From: Niabella beijingensis
GTDB lineage: Bacteria; Bacteroidota; Bacteroidia; Chitinophagales; Chitinophagaceae
NCBI RefSeq assembly: GCF_020034665.1
Contig: NZ_JAIQDI010000001.1
Span: 2,914,001-2,978,000, forward strand
DNA: 64,000 bases
Direction: 5' to 3'
Shown: positions 60,209 to 64,000 of the stretch, piece after piece
Position numbering within the stretch: position 1 is the first letter of the stretch
How the letters are laid out: each line of letters opens with the position of its first letter
Program-made: the position numbers and the translations under genes
The notes under the pieces: model-generated
Seen by the model: the letters and a program-made list of their open reading frames with translations, nothing else
The model's database searches: none
Told to the model about the DNA's origin: nothing

Positions 60209-60574
60209 ATGACAGAGAGCATAAAAAATACGATCCCCGGCAACATCTATGTAAGCGAAAGCGCAAAAAAGCGTATCCGGGAGATCCTGGCTGAAAAAGA
60301 AGCTGAAGACGACAAAGCGTATTTTTTACGGGTGAGCGTGGTGAGCGGCGGTTGTTCCGGGCTGAGTTATAAGCTGGACTTTGACAGCGAACAAAAACCG
60401 ATGGACCAGGTGTTCGAGGACAATGGCGTTAAAGTTGTTACCGATATGAAGAGTCTTCTTTACCTTTTAGACACCACCCTGGAGTTTTCCGACGGGTTAA
60501 GTGGCAAAGGGTTTTATTTCAATAATCCCAATGCGTCCCGGACCTGCGCCTGCGGGGAAAGTTTTGCCGTTTAG
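60209..60574 (+). CDS. IscA/HesB-type iron-sulfur assembly protein
   Basis: A-type carrier proteins bind and hand over Fe-S clusters. This 121-residue protein has the three conserved cysteines: Cys49 in VVSGGCSGLSYKLDF and Cys113 and Cys115 in RTCACGESF. IYVSESAKKRIREIL marks the domain start. The N-terminus has about ten extra residues compared with the shortest members. TerC follows 41 bp later on the same strand. nfu, another Fe-S carrier, is elsewhere in the window, not in an isc/suf operon. Confidence 0.94.
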   Translation: MTESIKNTIPGNIYVSESAKKRIREILAEKEAEDDKAYFLRVSVVSGGCSGLSYKLDFDSEQKPMDQVFEDNGVKVVTDMKSLLYLLDTTLEFSDGLSGKGFYFNNPNASRTCACGESFAV

Positions 60575-60615
60575 CCGTTGGTTCACCTACTACAATTTAA
60601 ACTATAATACAACGA

Positions 60616-61587
60616 ATGACACAAGAGCAGATTACCTACCTGGTTTTCGGGATCGTAATAGTATTGGCGTTGATTTTTGACCTGGGCCTGCTGAGTAAGA
60701 AGAATAAAGTGGTTACGATCAAACAGGCGCTGCTCCAGACGATCTTTTGGGTGGCACTGTCCATGTGTTTTTTCGGATTTGTATGGTTTGAGGATGGCAA
60801 AACCTTTGCGTTGGAGTACATCAGCGCTTACCTGATGGAATGGAGCCTCAGCGTGGACAATATCTTTGTGTTTATCCTGATCTTTTCCTCCTTTGGAGTC
60901 AAAGAAAAACACTATGGCCGGGTACTGCTGCTGGGCATCCTGATGGCCATTGTTTTCCGCATCATATTCATAACAGTAGGGGTGGCATTGGTGGAACGCT
61001 TCCATTTTGTGCTGTACGTATTTGGGGGTTTTCTTTTGTATACCGGTATCAAGATGTTCTCTTCGGGAGAAGGAAATGAAAAAGATCCGCACGATTATGC
61101 CATTTATAAATGGATCAAAAAGGTAATACCACTGGTGCCGCACGACGGGGATGGTAAATTCTCCGTGATCGAGAACGGAAAAAAGAAATATACCCTGCTT
61201 TTTGTGGTGGTGCTGATGCTGGCAGGGATCGATCTGGTATTTGCCCTGGATTCCATTCCTGCGGTAATGGGTATTTCCCGGCATCCCATGGTGATCTATA
61301 CCTCCAATATTTTTGCCGTCCTCGGTCTGCGTTCGCTTTTCTTCCTGCTGAGAGGCGCAGTGAATAAATTTGACTATCTCCAGCAGGGAATTGCCATTGT
61401 ACTGGTGTTCATCGGCCTGAAAATGCTGGGCGAACACTGGATCAACCAGTGGCTCAATAAGCAACAACAGGTGGGCATTTCTCTCGGTGTGATCATACTT
61501 TGTATTGTCGGCAGCATTCTTTTTTCCATTTATAAAAAAAAGAAGGGGGTGCCGGATGAAGTGGAAGATGGCAGCATAAATTTGTAG
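60616..61587 (+). CDS. TerC-family membrane protein
   Basis: This 323-residue protein has about nine membrane helices and both acidic TerC motifs, MEWSLSVDNIFVFILIFSSF and LVFALDSIPAVMGIS, which likely bind metal. TerC/Alx proteins handle manganese or help protein secretion, and some occur with tellurium resistance genes; none of those are here. A cytoplasmic loop between residues about 150 and 200 (SSGEGNEKDPHDYAIYKW) is as in Alx-like members. The next gene begins three bases after its stop. Confidence 0.93.
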   Translation: MTQEQITYLVFGIVIVLALIFDLGLLSKKNKVVTIKQALLQTIFWVALSMCFFGFVWFEDGKTFALEYISAYLMEWSLSVDNIFVFILIFSSFGVKEKHYGRVLLLGILMAIVFRIIFITVGVALVERFHFVLYVFGGFLLYTGIKMFSSGEGNEKDPHDYAIYKWIKKVIPLVPHDGDGKFSVIENGKKKYTLLFVVVLMLAGIDLVFALDSIPAVMGISRHPMVIYTSNIFAVLGLRSLFFLLRGAVNKFDYLQQGIAIVLVFIGLKMLGEHWINQWLNKQQQVGISLGVIILCIVGSILFSIYKKKKGVPDEVEDGSINL

Positions 61588-61589
61588 GA

Positions 61590-64000
61590 GTGGCAAATCA
61601 TCAATATTCCGTCGGAACGATCGCTTCACTGCTGGGGGTCCGCCTGCCGGCGGAGCAGGACAGCGGCATTATAGACACCCTTCTTACCGACAGCCGTAAA
61701 CTGGTGGCACCCGCCACTTCCCTGTTTGTTGCATTAGAAGGCCCGCAACGTAACGGGCACCTGTTTATTCCCGAGTTATATAAAAAAGGAGTACGCTATT
61801 TTGTAGTGGCACAACCGGTGGATGAAACCCTTTATCCCGGTGCGGTCTTTCTGAAGGTAAAAGATACACTGGAGGCCCTGCAGCAGCTTGCTGCGGCACA
61901 CCGCGGTCAGTATACAATGGAGGTGGTGGGTATTACAGGAAGCAATGGAAAAACAGTGGTGAAGGAATGGATCTACCAGTTGCTGCAACCCTATAAAAAT
62001 ATTGTAAGAAGCCCAAAGAGTTATAACTCCCAGCTGGGGGTACCATTGAGTGTATGGCAGATGAACCCGGATCATAACCTGGCCCTTTTTGAAGCAGGCA
62101 TCAGCCGGCCCGGTGAAATGGAGCGGCTGGAGCGGGTTATTGCACCGACCATCGGGGTGCTGACCAATATTGGTCCCGCACACAGCGAGGGCTTTGAAAG
62201 CGATACTGCGAAACTTGACGAAAAGCTGAAGTTGTTCAAAAACGCCGGGGTGATCATTGCGAACGGCGATAATGCGCTCATCGCTGCCGGAGTAAGGAAA
62301 TACCCTGCTGTTTTTTTCTCCTGGGGAACAAATGAAAGCAATGCCGTTCAGGTGCTGGAAACGGTTGTGGGGGAGGATGCTACGAGGGTCCGGCTGAAAG
62401 AACAAAATAAGGATCCCTTTGAGATAGTCATACCATTTACTGACCAGGCCTCCGCGGAGAATGCTGTTACCTGTGCTGCAGTTTTGTTATGGTTACAAAT
62501 GGCACCAGCCACGATTATCAATGGAATGAAGACACTGCAGCCGGTGAACATGCGGATGGAGTTCAAACAGGGGATCAATAACTGCATTGTGATCAATGAC
62601 AGCTACAGCGCCGACCTGAACTCGCTTACGGTAGCACTGGAGTTTCTTCAGCAACAGGCGAAAGGACGTAAGAAAACCGTGATCCTTTCCGATCTTCCGG
62701 AGAACCGGGAAGAGGAACAGGTACTGTACCGGACGATTGCTGCACAATTGCAGCGGTATGGCGTCGACCGGCTGATCGGTATCGGAGAGCGGATGCAATC
62801 GTTTCTGGCAGCACTTCCGGAAGCCGCAGCCATCCCGGAACGTAGTTTTTATTTGTCCACCCGTGAGTTTCTGCAGCATTTTCAAAGTACCCGGTATCAT
62901 GATGAATACATCCTGGTGAAGGGCGCGCGCAGGTTCGGTTTCGAACGTATTGTTACACTGCTCGAACATAAAGTGCATGAAACGGTGCTGGAGATCAACC
63001 TGGATGCCGTGGCACAGAACCTCAAAATCATACAGCAGCGCTTAAACCCGGGTGTTAAAATAATGGCGATGGTGAAGGCCTTTGGTTATGGAAGCGGAGC
63101 GTCGGAAATAGGCGCCGTGGTCCAGTTTCATAAAGCGGATTACCTGGGTGTGGCCTATGCTGATGAAGGAGTGGAGCTGAGGAAAGCCGGGATCACCATC
63201 CCCATTATGGTGCTGAATACCGAGGCAAGTGCATTTGACGCGTTGACGGATTACCACCTGGAACCCGACCTCTTCAGCTTTGAATTGCTGGAGGCTTTTG
63301 AACAACATGTCAGGAATTCGGGATTGAAACAGTACCCCGTGCACATTGAGATTGAGACAGGGATGAACCGGACGGGGTTTGCTATAAATGACATTGCAGC
63401 GCTGGGCACCTGTTTGAAAAATAATGAGTGGATAAAGGTCCGGTCTGTTTTTTCACACCTGGCAGCCAGCGAAGACAACGTGGAGGATGCCTTCACCAGG
63501 CATCAGTACCACTTGCTGAAAACGGCCGCAGCGCAATTGGAAAAAGAGATCGGGTATCCGTTTATTAAACACATCGCCAACACGGCTGCCATATTGCGCT
63601 TTCCGCAGCTGCAGCTGGATATGGTGCGCCTGGGTATTGGTCTGTATGGTATCTCCGGCAGCGACCAGGTACCGCTTGAAACGGTGGCTACTTTAAAAAC
63701 GACGATCTCACAGATAAAAAAGATCAGGAAAGGCGAAACCGTCAGCTATAACCGCAGAGGGGTGGCCAAAGAGGACTCGGTGATCGCTACCCTGCGTATC
63801 GGCTATGCGGATGGTTATTCACGCCGGCTGGGGAACGGAGTGGGAAGGGTTTGGGTGAACGGGCAGCTGGCTCCTGTGATCGGAACGATCTGTATGGACA
63901 TGACGATGATCGACATCACCCATATCCCCGGTGTTAAGGAAGGGGATGATGTGATCATTTTTGGCAGACCGGTTCCTGTACAGCAGCTTGCAGAATGGAT
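61590..64000 (+). CDS. MurF-alanine racemase fusion, N-terminal 803 residues
   Basis: The frame runs from GTG 61590 to the right edge without a stop. The first half is MurF, which adds D-Ala-D-Ala to UDP-MurNAc-tripeptide: TDSRKL, the P-loop VVGITGSNGKT (Lys121), then NYNSQ-like KSYNSQLGVPLSVW, and NDSYSADLNSL. The second half (from about residue 465) is alanine racemase, which makes D-alanine: LEINLDAVAQNLKI, the PLP-lysine MAMVKAFGYGSG (Lys496), IANTAAIL, and IGYADGYSRRL with the catalytic Tyr. Fusions of the two are known in Bacteroidota. The GTG lies three bases after terC's stop, with no ATG before MurF motifs. The protein's last few dozen residues are outside. Confidence 0.93.
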   Translation, partial: MANHQYSVGTIASLLGVRLPAEQDSGIIDTLLTDSRKLVAPATSLFVALEGPQRNGHLFIPELYKKGVRYFVVAQPVDETLYPGAVFLKVKDTLEALQQLAAAHRGQYTMEVVGITGSNGKTVVKEWIYQLLQPYKNIVRSPKSYNSQLGVPLSVWQMNPDHNLALFEAGISRPGEMERLERVIAPTIGVLTNIGPAHSEGFESDTAKLDEKLKLFKNAGVIIANGDNALIAAGVRKYPAVFFSWGTNESNAVQVLETVVGEDATRVRLKEQNKDPFEIVIPFTDQASAENAVTCAAVLLWLQMAPATIINGMKTLQPVNMRMEFKQGINNCIVINDSYSADLNSLTVALEFLQQQAKGRKKTVILSDLPENREEEQVLYRTIAAQLQRYGVDRLIGIGERMQSFLAALPEAAAIPERSFYLSTREFLQHFQSTRYHDEYILVKGARRFGFERIVTLLEHKVHETVLEINLDAVAQNLKIIQQRLNPGVKIMAMVKAFGYGSGASEIGAVVQFHKADYLGVAYADEGVELRKAGITIPIMVLNTEASAFDALTDYHLEPDLFSFELLEAFEQHVRNSGLKQYPVHIEIETGMNRTGFAINDIAALGTCLKNNEWIKVRSVFSHLAASEDNVEDAFTRHQYHLLKTAAAQLEKEIGYPFIKHIANTAAILRFPQLQLDMVRLGIGLYGISGSDQVPLETVATLKTTISQIKKIRKGETVSYNRRGVAKEDSVIATLRIGYADGYSRRLGNGVGRVWVNGQLAPVIGTICMDMTMIDITHIPGVKEGDDVIIFGRPVPVQQLAEW

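Noticed and set aside
60616..61587. Tellurium resistance locus
   Set aside because: TerC occurs alone in many genomes; no terA, terB, terD or terZ is nearby.
60583..61629. 348-codon open frame on the minus strand opposite terC
   Set aside because: It is a shadow of terC in an overlapping frame, very rich in His, Gln and Tyr, with no protein family. terC on the plus strand has both its motifs.

Overview
The window looks like a chromosomal segment of a Bacteroidota bacterium, most likely of the family Chitinophagaceae; the genus cannot be told from sequence alone. The evidence is two SusC/SusD outer-membrane nutrient-uptake pairs, many secreted proteins and lipoproteins, a MurF-alanine racemase fusion, a carbamoyl-phosphate synthase large subunit without the C-terminal regulatory domain, the futalosine menaquinone route (MqnC), and repeated perfect matches to the Bacteroidota promoter -7 element TAnnTTTG close to start codons. 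No ribosomal RNA, tRNA, CRISPR array, prophage or transposase was seen.

Layout. 0-3.4 kb: tail of an unknown gene and polA. 3.4-4.9 kb: an AT-rich patch with two small exported proteins. 4.9-7.7 kb: a minus-strand operon of an exported protein, a seven-helix membrane protein, a histidine kinase and a LuxR-type response regulator. 7.7-8.2 kb: a gene-free stretch with a promoter-like sequence and a strong orphan terminator, a candidate small RNA. 8.2-15.2 kb: a MerR regulator, a thioredoxin-like protein, an MscS channel, lpxH, a sulfatase, a gamma-glutamylcyclotransferase-like gene and a LutC-type gene. 15.3-17.7 kb: two lipoproteins and a 0.8 kb array of hairpin-rich repeats. 17.7-21.8 kb: ftsH and rsfS diverging from birA. 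21.8-27.5 kb: a small zincin-like protein, a decayed Uma2 gene, bcp, an M23 peptidase, a DUF4476 protein and a subtilase. 27.6-37.7 kb: carB, dinB-like, pdxA, M48 peptidase, NadR-like kinase, second M23 peptidase, nfu, an ArsC/Spx-like gene and a TetA-like exporter.

37.8-53.8 kb is the most distinctive region, a carbohydrate-uptake locus: ROK regulator, SusC, SusD, then a second ROK regulator, SusC, SusD, then a GH3 glycosidase with a PA14 insert. The two ROK genes are near-identical in blocks and diverged between them. Each is preceded by a perfect 12-bp inverted repeat that overlaps its own promoter -7 box. Paired base changes between the two copies keep each palindrome perfect. This suggests two self-repressing regulators, each controlling a sugar-uptake pair.

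53.9-64 kb: a small lipoprotein, a one-domain asparaginase, a GNAT acetyltransferase with a Na+/H+ antiporter, type II NADH dehydrogenase and mqnC (quinone-based respiration), an IscA-type Fe-S protein, TerC, and the start of the murF-alr fusion, which runs off the right end.
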